A stretch of DNA of 64,000 nucleotides from Azoarcus sp. DN11 (GTDB lineage: Bacteria; Pseudomonadota; Gammaproteobacteria; Burkholderiales; Rhodocyclaceae). Below, in pieces: positions 45,348-55,621 of the stretch. The stretch's first letter is position 1. The number at the start of each line of letters is the position of its first letter. A program made the translations under genes and the position numbers. The stretch covers positions 1,240,001 through 1,304,000 of the forward strand of contig NZ_CP021731.1 of NCBI RefSeq assembly GCF_003628555.1, read 5' to 3'. Under the pieces are notes generated by a model. It was given only the letters and a program-made list of their open reading frames with translations, was not told the origin of the DNA and ran no database searches.

Positions 45348-45854
45348 TCAGATCTCCCCGAGATAATCGCGCTTGCCGAGCTCGATGCCGTTGTGGCGCA
45401 GGATGTCGTATGCCGTCACGACATGGAAGTAGAAGTTCGGCAGGGCGAAGCTGAGCAGGTATTGCAAGCCCTTGAAGTGCAGTTCTTGCGGGCCGGCCTT
45501 GAGCAGGATGTCCCTGTCCTCGGAACCGTCGATCTGGTTCGCTGCGACCGACGCGATGAAGTCGATCGTCCTGGTGATCCGCGCCTGCAGGTCGGCGAAG
45601 CTCTGCTCGGTGTCTTCGTGCTTCGGCGGCTCCAGCCCCGCCAGCCGTGCCACCGGGCCCTTGGCGTTGTCGCAGGCGATCTGGACCTGGCGCACCAGCG
45701 GGAACATGTCCGGATAGAGCCGTACCGCCAGCAGGACCGCGGGGTCGAACTTGCGCGCGGCCGCCTGCTCCTCCGCCTTGCGCAGGATCGTCGCGAGACT
45801 GCCGAGCATGTGGACGAAGCGGGGTGCGCTGGCCTGGTACATCGAAATCGTCAT
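45348..45854 (-). CDS. DUF1993 family protein
   Basis: The 168-aa helical protein matches DUF1993 (MTISMYQASAPRFVHMLGSL at the start; YLLSFALPNFYFHVVTAYDI late). This group is sometimes described as DinB-like four-helix bundles; its function is unknown. CCGAAGGAGA lies before ATG 45854. It is separated from the DUF3604 gene by 164 bp with a hairpin, so it may be its own transcript. Confidence 0.87.
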   Translation of the reverse strand: MTISMYQASAPRFVHMLGSLATILRKAEEQAAARKFDPAVLLAVRLYPDMFPLVRQVQIACDNAKGPVARLAGLEPPKHEDTEQSFADLQARITRTIDFIASVAANQIDGSEDRDILLKAGPQELHFKGLQYLLSFALPNFYFHVVTAYDILRHNGIELGKRDYLGEI

Positions 45855-45974
45855 GGCTGTTCTCCTTCGGACTCTTGTGCGTTGTTCGGGAACTGCTCGA
45901 CTGTCGATCGTCGCGCGTCGCCAAAGTTTCCGCAGGTGCGCAGTGGATATGCCGCCGGGCGACGTCGTCCGCGC

Positions 45975-46009
45975 GTCCGGACCGACCCGCCGCGATTGCC
46001 GGTCCGGAC
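45975..46009. terminator. hairpin after the DUF3604 gene
   Basis: GTCCGGACCG (45975-45984) and CGGTCCGGAC (46000-46009) are exact reverse complements with a 15-nt loop. It lies 9 bp past the DUF3604 stop (minus strand) and probably ends the sulfatase operon. No T-run follows. Confidence 0.6.
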
Positions 46010-46018
46010 TTCCGCCGA

Positions 46019-47815
46019 TCAACCCGCCTTGTAGAACACCGGCGAGGTCCACGCCCGTTCCTGGATCGTGGCCGGCACCTTGGTGGACAGCGGCAGCTTG
46101 TTCTTCACCGCCCAGTAGGTGCTCCAGCGCGGCGTCGGGATTTCGAGGACGCGCGCGTAGTAGGTGGCGGAGGCTTTCGCGTCGAATTCCGGGTCTTCCC
46201 ACACGGTCGCGAGCTCGGTGGCGCCGATGCTGTTCCGGTAGGTTGCGGTCTTCACGTCGACGGTGTTGCCGACTTCCTTGAGCTTGCCGGTTCCTGCGTC
46301 GATCGAACGCTTGCCGCTCCATGCGACGTCGAAGACCTTCTCGCCGGACTTGCCGTCCTTGTGCCAGACCTTGACGATCTGGATGCGGTCGAGGTTCGCG
46401 GCGTTCGGGTCCTTGATCGCCTGGACGGCGAAGCGCGGCGTCTTGCCGGCGGTCGATTCGGGCAGGTCGGCTCCCATCGGCACGCCCTTGTCGTAGGCGA
46501 CGCGCGCCCAGTCCTTCTGCTTCGTCAGGTCCTTCGGCAGATCCCAGCCGGCGAACAGGCGCACGCGCGTGCGGTTGCCGGAGGTGGCGAAGACTTCCTT
46601 GCGCTTGAGCGCGTCGAAGATCGCCTCGCGGGTGTTCTTCTCGGCCCAGACGCCGGTGAGGCCGGCCGCGCTGAACACCACCGGCGAGTCGCCGACGAAG
46701 GATTCGGTGCCGCCTAGCACCTGCTTCGGGTTGTTGTCGGCGCCGCCGAAGGCGCCGGCGAAGCGGTCTTCCTCGGTGGAGCTGATACCGGAGTGGAAGT
46801 CGGTCGCGCCGACGAGGCCGAATTTGTAGGGGTTGGCGCCGGTTTTCGCCGCGATCTCGAGGCCGCGCGCATAGGCCTGGCGGGCGTAGCTGCCGTCGAT
46901 CTTGCCCTGGCGGGTGGTGGCGAGCAGCTTCTCGTAGTTTTCGTAGCCGGCGAACTCGTCGTTCGGCGACAGGCTGGGGTGCGTCTCGCTGGTGCCCTTG
47001 TGCTGCGTGACCTCGGTGAGCGGCTCGTTGCGCACGCGCGATTCGGCGTATTCGCGGCTGATCGGCTTGCCGTCCGAATCCTTGTAGTCGAACATCAGGC
47101 CGTTGCTGACGTTGGCGTTGTGGTTGATCGCCAGCGCGTCGATGCCTTCCTTGCGGTTCTTGTCGAGGTAGGCCCACAGGTCTTCCGGGCGTTCGGAATC
47201 GACGGACGAGAACGGCCGCTGCGGCGGCTTGCCGCGGAAGATGATGTTGCGGTGGAGGTTCTGGCTGTCGGGCATCGAAGTCCATTCGTAGGCGACGAAG
47301 GTCGTGAACTTGCCCGGCTGGTTGTGCTTCTCGGCCGCGTCGACGACGACCTGCCAGTTGCTCCGGATCGTGCTGTCGGAGAGGTGCTCGGAGTCCTTCT
47401 TCTTGCCCTTTCCTTCGATGAAGAATTCGTGCAGCAGCTTCCATCCCGGTTCGAGGCTCGGGTCGTTGAGGGCCTTGAAGGCGTCGCTGCCGACATGCGT
47501 GCCCTTCGGGTCGGCGAGCTTGCGGAACACGCCGAGGAATTCGGAGTGGTCGGTGACGGCGAGGAAGTCGAGAGGCGCCTTGCGCTTGAACTTCTGGCCG
47601 AAATATTCGATTTCCTCGCCCTTCGCGTAGCGGTAGGAGTCGTCGGGGAGCGTGCGCGTCTTCATCGTGAAGGCGTCGAAAGACAGGCTGGTGTGCAGGT
47701 GCAGGTCGCCGAAATAGGCGTTGCGGTCGGGCGCTGCTGCCGTGGCGGCCGTGGCGCCGCCGGCCAGCGCGAGGGCGACGGCGAAGGCGAGGGGATGGGC
47801 TCGAAGATGGGGCAT
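46019..47815 (-). CDS. DUF3604 family protein, predicted exported PHP-like metallohydrolase
   Basis: The 598-aa protein has an N-terminal signal peptide (hydrophobic stretch at about residues 8-27, with A-A-A cleavage). NAYFGDLHLHTSLSFDAF and later VTDHSEF carry the histidine pairs that PHP-type metal hydrolases use, and ATDFHSG near residue 345 adds a further H/D pair. DUF3604 has no established reaction. GCAAGGAG precedes ATG 47815. It is the last gene of the isomerase-HupE-sulfatase operon, 45 bp after the sulfatase. Secretion suggests it acts in the periplasm on the same compounds as the sulfatase; this is inference. Confidence 0.88.
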   Translation of the reverse strand: MPHLRAHPLAFAVALALAGGATAATAAAPDRNAYFGDLHLHTSLSFDAFTMKTRTLPDDSYRYAKGEEIEYFGQKFKRKAPLDFLAVTDHSEFLGVFRKLADPKGTHVGSDAFKALNDPSLEPGWKLLHEFFIEGKGKKKDSEHLSDSTIRSNWQVVVDAAEKHNQPGKFTTFVAYEWTSMPDSQNLHRNIIFRGKPPQRPFSSVDSERPEDLWAYLDKNRKEGIDALAINHNANVSNGLMFDYKDSDGKPISREYAESRVRNEPLTEVTQHKGTSETHPSLSPNDEFAGYENYEKLLATTRQGKIDGSYARQAYARGLEIAAKTGANPYKFGLVGATDFHSGISSTEEDRFAGAFGGADNNPKQVLGGTESFVGDSPVVFSAAGLTGVWAEKNTREAIFDALKRKEVFATSGNRTRVRLFAGWDLPKDLTKQKDWARVAYDKGVPMGADLPESTAGKTPRFAVQAIKDPNAANLDRIQIVKVWHKDGKSGEKVFDVAWSGKRSIDAGTGKLKEVGNTVDVKTATYRNSIGATELATVWEDPEFDAKASATYYARVLEIPTPRWSTYWAVKNKLPLSTKVPATIQERAWTSPVFYKAG

Positions 47816-47860
47816 GACGTCGGGACTCCTTGCGGGTGAAAAGATGGTTCGAGGGGGCGT

Positions 47861-49561
47861 TCAGTACGCGCCGGCGGGCTGGATGCGCGGATGCTCCTCG
47901 GCGTAGCGGTTGGGGCCGTCGGGCAGGATCACTCCGTTGGCACGGACGTAGGCGTCCCATCCGGCGACCAGTTCGGCGAGGCGTGCCGGTTCCGCGGCGG
48001 CGAGATCGCGCGTCTCGCCCGGATCGCGCCCGACGTCGTAGAGTTGCCAGCGGCCTTCGCCGACCGGGGGTGCGATCCATACCGATTTCCAGTTGTCCTT
48101 GCGCACGTAGCGGTGGCCGAAGAGCTCGTCGGCGAATACGGTGCCGGCGGGATGCACGGTCGGGGCGGTGCCCTTGAGGTAGGGCAGGATCGAGCGGCCG
48201 GTGATCGGCAGCACGTCGCGGCCCTTGTAGCGCGTGCCAGGATCGGCGATGCCGGCGAGGTCGAGGAAGGTCGGTGCGAGATCGGAGACGGTCACGATCG
48301 CATCGGCGTTGTCGTGCCGCTCGCGCGTCAGGGTCGGGTGGCGGATGATGCCGGGCGAGCGGACGCCGCCTTCGGTGCTGTAGCCCTTCACGAGGCGGAA
48401 AGGCGTTGCGCCGACTTCGGCCCAGCGCTGGCCGTAGGCGACGAAGGAGTTCGGTTTGCCGAGGTTCGCGTGGCTCTGGTCGCTGCCTGGCGGCACGAAG
48501 GCGGGAACGGTGTGGCCCTCGGCGCCGTTGTCGGATGCGAAGACGACGATGGTGTTGTCGTACTGTCCGATGTCCTTCAGGTGCTGCAACAGGCGTCCGA
48601 CATTGCGGTCGAGGTTGTCGACCATCGCGGCGTAGATTTCCATGCGGCGCGTCTCGTAGCGCCGCGCCTCGTCGTCGAGGCCCTTCCATGCGGGCAGGTC
48701 GGTGGTCGGGGCCAGTGTGGGGCTGATCTGCTGCCCGTCCGTCAGCAGGCCGAGCGATTTCTGGCGGGCGATCCGCCGCGTGCGGATGGCCTCGTATCCG
48801 GCGTCGTATTTGCCGCGGTACTTGTCGATCGTGGCCGCGGGCGCTTGCAGCGGCCAGTGCGGCGAGGTGTAGGCGGCGAACGCGAAGAAGGGTTTGCCGT
48901 CGTCGCGATGGCGGTCGATGAAGGAGATCAGCTTGTCGGTGTGATAGTCGGTCGAGTAGAAGTCCTCGGGCACCTCGACCTGCGCGTCGTTCTCGCGATA
49001 GTCGGCCTTCATCACCTTGGGGTCCTTGAAGTGCGAGCCCGCGCCGCCGAGCAGCACGAAGGATTCCTCGAAGCCGCGCGCCTGCGGGCGGTGCGCCGCG
49101 TCGAGGCCGAGGTGCCACTTGCCGGCGATGTAGGTGTGATAGCCGCCGTCGCGCAGCAGCTGTGCGACCGACAGCGCGCGGTCGTTGAGCTGACCTTCGT
49201 AGCCGGGCTTGTCGACCTGGCCCGGTGTCTGCATGCCCTCCATGGTGCCGAGGCCGGCGAGGTGGTGGTCCGTGCCCGAGAAGAGCGAGGCACGCGTCGG
49301 CGAGCAGGTGGGATTGACCCGCAGATTCGTCAGCCGACGGCCTTCGCCGGCGAGCTGATCGAGGTTCGGCGTGTCGATCTCGCCGCCCCAGGCTCCGAGG
49401 TCGGAATAGCCGAGGTCGTAGGCGAGGATCAGCAGGATGTTGGGGCGCGTCGCGGGTTCGCTCGCGGCCCGGGCGCCCGGCGCGAGGGCGGCGAGCGACG
49501 CGGCGGTGGCCGCCGCGAGCAGGGTTCGGCGGAAGTGATGACGATGGCGGTGGTCGGGCAT
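47861..49561 (-). CDS. arylsulfatase-type exported sulfatase
   Basis: The 566-aa sulfatase hydrolyses sulfate esters. A twin-arginine-like or Sec signal (residues 1-33, with HFRRTLLAAATAASLAA) leads to the periplasm. The formylglycine motif C-S-P-T-R occurs in NPTCSPTRASLFSG (about residue 85), followed by AGKWHLG and a late VVFASDNGAEG with the calcium D-N pair. The first calcium motif, usually A-D-D-L-G-Y, reads AYDLGYSDLG: the first aspartate is tyrosine. GAGGAGA precedes ATG 49561. It stands between the HupE-like gene and DUF3604. Substrate is unknown; activity with the altered calcium site is uncertain. Confidence 0.93.
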   Translation of the reverse strand: MPDHRHRHHFRRTLLAAATAASLAALAPGARAASEPATRPNILLILAYDLGYSDLGAWGGEIDTPNLDQLAGEGRRLTNLRVNPTCSPTRASLFSGTDHHLAGLGTMEGMQTPGQVDKPGYEGQLNDRALSVAQLLRDGGYHTYIAGKWHLGLDAAHRPQARGFEESFVLLGGAGSHFKDPKVMKADYRENDAQVEVPEDFYSTDYHTDKLISFIDRHRDDGKPFFAFAAYTSPHWPLQAPAATIDKYRGKYDAGYEAIRTRRIARQKSLGLLTDGQQISPTLAPTTDLPAWKGLDDEARRYETRRMEIYAAMVDNLDRNVGRLLQHLKDIGQYDNTIVVFASDNGAEGHTVPAFVPPGSDQSHANLGKPNSFVAYGQRWAEVGATPFRLVKGYSTEGGVRSPGIIRHPTLTRERHDNADAIVTVSDLAPTFLDLAGIADPGTRYKGRDVLPITGRSILPYLKGTAPTVHPAGTVFADELFGHRYVRKDNWKSVWIAPPVGEGRWQLYDVGRDPGETRDLAAAEPARLAELVAGWDAYVRANGVILPDGPNRYAEEHPRIQPAGAY

Positions 49562-49576
49562 GATTCGGATGTCTCC

Positions 49577-50668
49577 TCAGAAGATGTGCACGGCGCGCTC
49601 GATGCACCAGAAGGACGCGAGCGAGCCGATGACCCAGGGGGTGAGGCGTGCGACGGCCTGCTCGATCCACGGCACGATCCGCCGCAGGCCCGCGATGGCG
49701 CCGAGCACGGCGAACACGAAGGCGAGCTGGCCGGCTTCGATGCCGACGTTGAAGAGCAGCAGCGCGGCGGGGATCGCGTCGGGCGGCAGGCCCACGTCGG
49801 CGAGCGCGCCGGCGAAGCCGAAGCCGTGCAGCAGGCCGAAGCTGAAGGCGACGATCCACGGCGCGCGGCTCGCGAGGCCGGGCCGGCCCTGGCGCAGGTA
49901 CTGCAGCTCGACGGCGACGTAGACAATGCTGAGCGCGATCACGAACTCGACGACCGCCGGGCGCACTTCGACGAGCTTCAGCGCGGTGGCGGCGAGCGTG
50001 ATGCTGTGCGCGAGCGTGAAGGCGGTGATCGTGCGCACCAGCGGGCGCGCGCCGCGCACGAGCAGCAGCAGGCCGAAGACGTAGAGCAGGTGGTCGACGC
50101 CTTGCCAGATGTGCGTCACGCCGAGCTGGAAGTACTCCGCGGCGGGGAGCGTGGAGCGGCCGGGCTGCAGCACTTCCATGCCGGCGTTGTCGGGCTTGAG
50201 TACCCGGCTGACGGTTTCGCCGTTGGCGAAGGTGATGCGCACGAGGACGTCGGTGATCGACCGGTCGAGCCCTTCGATTGCGAGGTGCTGTCCGTGCAGC
50301 GGTTCGGCCGGGGTGTCGAGGTGCCACTGCTGGATGACGAAGCTGTCGGTGACGGTCTGCCGCGCCGTGTCCGCAGCGAGCCAGCCCGCCGACAGTTTCG
50401 GCGCGAGCGGCAGCGACATCCGTCCGGCGGCGGGCTGCTTCCACAGCGCGTCGATGTTGTGCGCGGCGTCTTCGCGGATCTCGAGGTAGGCCGGGCGCAC
50501 TTCGTGGGCGGAGGCGGTCGGCGCGGACAGCAAGGCGGCGAAGAGCAGCGCGAAGCGCAGCAGGCGGGCGAGGATGGCCGTGCCCACCGGACTGCCCTCC
50601 GGTCGCTGCGCGAGCACCTTCCTGCGGGAGGAAGCGCCGCCTGCGGGCGGCCGGGCGGCGGCGCTCAT
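49577..50668 (-). CDS. HupE/UreJ-family membrane protein
   Basis: The 363-aa protein has an N-terminal signal or anchor (about residues 32-52) ending in ASAHEVRPAYLEI. A periplasmic domain follows to about residue 180. The C-terminal HupE/UreJ-type domain has about six membrane helices (GVTHIWQGVDHLLYVFGLLL, LAHSITLAATAL, SFGLLHGFGFAGAL). Histidine-rich motifs H-I-W-Q-G-x-D-H and H-G-F-G-F are those of HupE-like metal (nickel/cobalt) carriers, but this long form is not characterised. The start overlaps the isomerase stop by ATGA. It may supply or balance metal for the exported hydrolases; this is inference. Confidence 0.9.
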   Translation of the reverse strand: MSAAARPPAGGASSRRKVLAQRPEGSPVGTAILARLLRFALLFAALLSAPTASAHEVRPAYLEIREDAAHNIDALWKQPAAGRMSLPLAPKLSAGWLAADTARQTVTDSFVIQQWHLDTPAEPLHGQHLAIEGLDRSITDVLVRITFANGETVSRVLKPDNAGMEVLQPGRSTLPAAEYFQLGVTHIWQGVDHLLYVFGLLLLVRGARPLVRTITAFTLAHSITLAATALKLVEVRPAVVEFVIALSIVYVAVELQYLRQGRPGLASRAPWIVAFSFGLLHGFGFAGALADVGLPPDAIPAALLLFNVGIEAGQLAFVFAVLGAIAGLRRIVPWIEQAVARLTPWVIGSLASFWCIERAVHIF

Positions 50669-51555
50669 GACTTCGGCTCCGTGCTCGTGCGCACGACCTG
50701 GTAGTTCGCTTTCAGCGTGTCGAAGTTGCGGGCATTCGCCTCGTTGCGCGTCTGCTGCAGCCACGCCGTCCGCGCGCGGTCGCGCACCCGGTCGAAGGCG
50801 AGCGGCGTCGCCTCCGTTCTGCGGCTCACGCGCACCAGATGCCAGCCGTAACCGGACTGGAAGGGGCCGCTCCATTCCTGCTGCGCGGCCGCGAAGACGC
50901 CGTCGACGATGGGCGTCTGGCCGAAGAGCTGCACCGCGTCCTCGTGGTTGAGCGCCACATAGTCGTCTTGCAGCGGGAAGGCGTCGCCGAGCTTGCGGGC
51001 GTGGTCGCCGTCCTTGCCCGCGACCCGGACGAGCGCGGCTTGGGCGCGTTTGTGCGCCGCGTCGCTGCCGCCCTGATCAGGGCTGAAATAGACATGCGTG
51101 AAGCTGACCGTCGCCGGCTCGGTGAAATCGGCGATGTGGTCCCGGTAGTAGGCCTGCAGTTGCGTATCGTCGGGTTCGGCGACGACGGAGAGGTCGCGTT
51201 GCAGGAAGTCGAGTTTCTGCGTCAGGCGGCGGCGGACGATCTCGTCGTTCTGGTCGAGCCCGAGCTTGAGGGCTTCGCGATACAGCACTTCCTCGCGCAC
51301 GTGCTCGTCGACGAGGGCGTTGAGCCGCTCGGTCGAGGGCAGCGTGCCGGTCTGCGATTCGTACTGGTTGGCGAGGCGCTGCGTCAGCGCCGGGTCGACG
51401 ACGATCTGGCGCGCGACGTTGTCGCGATGCTCGGCGAAGCCGTGGGCGGTGACGAAGAGCAGCCCGCCGAGGGCGAGGAATTGCAACAGCGGTTCGCGCA
51501 GGATGCGGCGGATCGGGGAGGTCGATGAATCTCGGGTTCGAGTCGAGGCAGGCAT
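50665..51555 (-). CDS. membrane-anchored parvulin-type peptidyl-prolyl isomerase
   Basis: The 296-aa protein has one N-terminal membrane helix (about residues 24-41), a helical SurA/PpiD-like region with DEHVREEVLYREALKLGLDQ, and a degenerate PpiC domain (about 140-260; GDAFPLQDDYVAL, FQSGYGWHLVRVSRR). It should act as a folding helper in the periplasm. CGGAGCCGGAAC precedes ATG 51555. It is first in an operon that opens at a sigma-54 promoter about 65-80 bp upstream, and overlaps the HupE-like gene. Its likely clients are the exported hydrolases of the operon. Confidence 0.88.
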   Translation of the reverse strand: MPASTRTRDSSTSPIRRILREPLLQFLALGGLLFVTAHGFAEHRDNVARQIVVDPALTQRLANQYESQTGTLPSTERLNALVDEHVREEVLYREALKLGLDQNDEIVRRRLTQKLDFLQRDLSVVAEPDDTQLQAYYRDHIADFTEPATVSFTHVYFSPDQGGSDAAHKRAQAALVRVAGKDGDHARKLGDAFPLQDDYVALNHEDAVQLFGQTPIVDGVFAAAQQEWSGPFQSGYGWHLVRVSRRTEATPLAFDRVRDRARTAWLQQTRNEANARNFDTLKANYQVVRTSTEPKS

Positions 51556-51618
51556 GGTGTTCCGGCTCCGTTGGTTTGTGCGGTGCGTCGCTGTGGGGCG
51601 AGCATGTGCTGCACTGTT

Positions 51619-51633
51619 GCAACGGGCGTGCCT
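51619..51633 (-). promoter_or_regulatory. sigma-54 promoter of the isomerase-HupE-sulfatase-DUF3604 operon
   Basis: On the minus strand the sequence reads AGGCAC-GCCCG-TTGC, matching TGGCAC-N5-TTGC at all but the first base, with the exact GG and GC dinucleotides at -24/-12. Transcription would begin near 51608, about 53 nt before the isomerase start. It lies in a 264-bp gap downstream of the cytochrome gene. A sigma-54 activator gene lies about 2.5 kb upstream. Confidence 0.78.
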
Positions 51634-51819
51634 GCTACGGTTGTTATTCTTAAATCATTGAAGATGAATAATAAAATCGCGATAAGTGGGAGGTTTTCAG
51701 GGCGGGAAGAACGGCTCGTTGCTGCGGGGGCAGCAGTGCGTGTTTGCGGTGCAGCACGTTGTGTCGGAGTGTGGAGGCGTTGGCCGGCGTGCGGCGCTCG
51801 GAGGCGCGCGCGTCGAACG

Positions 51820-54091
51820 TCAGCGGGGCGCGCCGGTGAGTTCCGCGGTGTGGCGGGCGGCGTCGGCAAGGCGGCCCGCGCGGCGCTCGATGGCGATCTG
51901 CGTCTGGCGCAGGAAGACGTCGTCGGGGGCACGTTCGCGCGCGGCGGCCAGTTCGGAGAGGGCACGCGGCACGTCGCCCGTCGCTTCGAGCGCGAGTGCG
52001 TAGACGCCTGCGTGGCGCGGGTTGGCGGGGTCGCGTTCGGCGGCTTCGCGCAGCAGCGGTAGCGCTTGCGCGCGGCGGCCCTGGCGGACGTAAAGCAGGC
52101 CGAGGGCGTGGGCGAGCGCGCCGGAGTCGGGGGCTGCCTTGCGGCCGTCGCGCAATGCGGCTTCGCTGTCCGCGTCACGGCCGAGTTCGTGGTACAGGTC
52201 GGCGAGATTGATCCACCCCGGCGCGAAAGCCGGGCCGAGGCGCAGTGCCGTCCGCAGCGCGGCGATGGCCGCATCCGGCCGGCCCTGCACGGCGTGCAGC
52301 CGGGCGAGATTGACGTGGGATTCGGGCCGGTCGCTGGCGGCGAGTTCGGCGTCGACGAGTTCCGCGAGGGCTGACGCGAACGCCGGTGCGTGGGCCGCGG
52401 GGAATTGCTGCGGCGGGACTGCGGCCAGCACGCGCGCGGCCTCGATGCGCACGGCGCGCAGCGGATCGGCCAGCAGCGGGGCGCCGATGTCGATCTGCGT
52501 GGCGGGCGGCAGGGCGGCGAGCGCGCGGGCGGCGCCGGCGCGCACCAGCGGATCGGCGTCGCGGGCGGCGTTTGCCACGGTGGCAGGCGTGTTCGCACCG
52601 GGCGGCAGCACGGCCAGCGCCGAGGCGCGCACGAAGCCCGCCTGCCGGGTGTCGGCGGTGACGGCGGCGAGGGCGGGCGCCGCACCCGGTGCATTGCGCC
52701 ACGCGGCGAGCAGGGCGGGGGCGGCAGGTGTCGTGGTGGTCGCAGCGCCAGTGTTTCCGGCCCAGTCGGCGAGCGCCTGCGCGAGCCGGCCGGCGGGGAG
52801 GTCCGCGTGGCACTGGCTGCACGCGACGGGGGTAGCGTCGGCCGACGTACCGGCAGCGCTGCGCGGCACGCGGAAGGCGTGGTCGCGGCGGCGGTCGACG
52901 CCCATGTAGGTCTTGGCCGGCATGTGGCAGCTCACGCATTGCGCGGCTTCGCTCGCTTCGGCATGGTGATGGTGGGCCGGTGTATCGAAGGCTTCGGGCC
53001 GGTGGCATTGTGCGCACAGCGCATTGCCGGGCAGCTTCAACTTGAGCGTGTGCGGATCGTGGCAGTTCGTGCACGCCACGCCGGCCTGCTGCATGCGGCT
53101 CTGCATGAAGGAGCCGTACTCGAACACCTCGCCGTCGATGTGCCCGTCCGCGAGGTAGCTGCCGGGCTCGATCAGCGTCGGGAGGTAGTCGTCGAGGAAA
53201 GGGCGGCCGGGCGCCGGATCGCGCACGAGTTCCTGCCGCCGCGCGTGACACGCGAAGCACACGTCGTTCTGGCGGCGCGCTCCGGCCGCATCGCCGCGCG
53301 GCGTCGCGATGCGTTGCCCGGCCGTGGTCCAGCTGAATTCGCGGCCGTTCGCGAGCTGCAGCGCGAAGCCGTGGCCCGGATCGGCGGCCCGGCCACTGTC
53401 GTCGCGCTGCGTCCACGCGACATGGTCCGCGCCGGGGCCGTGGCAGGCTTCGCAGGCGACGTCGATGTCGGACCAGGTGCTGCGGAAACTGTCGGTCGCG
53501 ACGTCGTGGTTCTTGCGCAGGCGTGTCGAATGGCAGCTCGCGCACATGAAGTTCCAGTTCTGTTCGCGGCCGCTCCAGTGCAGCGGTTCGCCCGCTTTCG
53601 GCGGCGCGTCGGCGTAGAGGTGGAACCAGCGTTGCCCGCCGGCGTCGCGCGGACGGCTGTCCCACGCGACGGGCAGCGCCTGCAGCCGGCCGCCGGGCAG
53701 GGCGACGAGGTATTGCTGCAGCGGGTAATGGCCGAAGGTGTAGCGCACGTCGAAGTCCGCCCGCGTGCCGTCCGGCCCTTCGGTGTTCACGACGAAGCGT
53801 TCGCCGCGGCGCAGGAAACGCGTCGTGCTGCCCGGCAGCGTCAGCGTCGCGTTGCCGAAGTCGCCGAGGACGCTCGTCGCGTCCGCAGGCAGCATGGATT
53901 TCGCATGGTCCGAGCCCTGCCAGCGGCCCGCCTGTTCGCGGTGGCAGCCGAGGCAGGCGGCGGCGCCGACGTAGCCGGCGGACTGCGCCGCGACCGGATC
54001 GGCGGCGGGCCCGGCACCGGCCGCACCCGCGCCGGCCGCAACGAGAGCGGCTATCCACGCCAGGCCACGGCACAGCAGACGGGCGTATGCG

Positions 54092-54108
<17 letters not shown>
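51820..54108 (-). CDS. exported eight-haem cytochrome c with HEAT- and TPR-like repeats
   Basis: The 762-aa protein has an N-terminal signal (about residues 12-34) and eight CXXCH haem motifs between about residues 51 and 430 (CLGCH, CASCH, CEACH, CFACH, CTNCH, CAQCH, CVSCH, CSQCH). A helical repeat region follows (alanine-rich HEAT-like, about 480-590) and then TPRs to the end. This layout is found in uncharacterised periplasmic multihaem proteins related to the cytochrome c554 group. An ATG at 54111 is the other possible start. It overlaps the sigma-54 activator gene by 17 nt. Electron donor and acceptor are unknown. Confidence 0.9.
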
Positions 54109-55189
<1,081 letters not shown>

Positions 55190-55324
55190 TGCTCTACGTC
55201 CTGGCGGGCCGCCCGTGCGGGCGGCTTCGTTGTAGTTTGTAGAGCCGATTGTGCGGGGCGCAACCTGTTTGGACCACCAAGAAATCCCGCATTGCTTATG
55301 ACGATCAATGCAAAGGGGGAAATT

Positions 55325-55353
55325 CCGGCCGGACCTGGAAAGGGCCCGGCCGG
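55325..55353 (-). terminator. GC hairpin downstream of the Mop gene
   Basis: CCGGCCGG (55325-55332) and CCGGCCGG (55346-55353) can pair across 13 nt, 9 bp past the Mop stop on the minus strand, and are followed by AATTTCCCCC. It may end or reduce readthrough of the importer operon into the activator gene. The signal is modest because each arm is also self-complementary. Confidence 0.45.
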
Positions 55354-55361
55354 CGGGGGCG

Positions 55362-55577
55362 TCAGAGTTTCGCGATCGACACCTCCGTCGATTTCACCAG
55401 CGCGAGCACCTCGGAGCCGATCTCCAGGCCCAGGTCGCGCACCGAGCGCGTCGTGATGACCGAGGTGACGATGCCGAACGGCGTTACGACGTCGATTTCG
55501 GAAACGACGTCGCCGAGGATGATCTCCTTCACTTTGCCCTTGAACTGGTTGCGTACGTTGATAGATTGAATTGGCAT
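55362..55577 (-). CDS. TOBE/Mop-domain molybdopterin- or molybdate-binding protein
   Basis: This 71-aa protein is a single Mop/TOBE domain ([20 protein letters not shown], then [19 protein letters not shown] and [11 protein letters not shown]). Such molbindins bind molybdate or related oxyanions as hexamers and store or sense it. AAGGAGAA precedes ATG 55577. It closes an importer operon for organic sulfur compounds. Tungstate, molybdate and sulfate are similar oxyanions, so a role in guarding against cross-uptake is imaginable, but this is speculation. Confidence 0.92.
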   Translation of the reverse strand: MPIQSINVRNQFKGKVKEIILGDVVSEIDVVTPFGIVTSVITTRSVRDLGLEIGSEVLALVKSTEVSIAKL

Positions 55578-55621
55578 GACGGGTTCTCCTTGTGTGTCGG
55601 GATGCGGTTTCGGGTGTGTGC

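Noticed and set aside
45348..50444. An open frame of almost 1,700 codons on the minus strand
   Set aside because: Only its last 168 codons are a gene (DUF1993). The rest reads arginine/proline-rich out-of-frame sequence across DUF3604, the sulfatase and the HupE-like gene; it is a product of high GC content.
47891..50704. A 937-codon open frame on the plus strand
   Set aside because: It is antisense to the sulfatase and HupE-like genes and has no protein-like composition or ribosome site.
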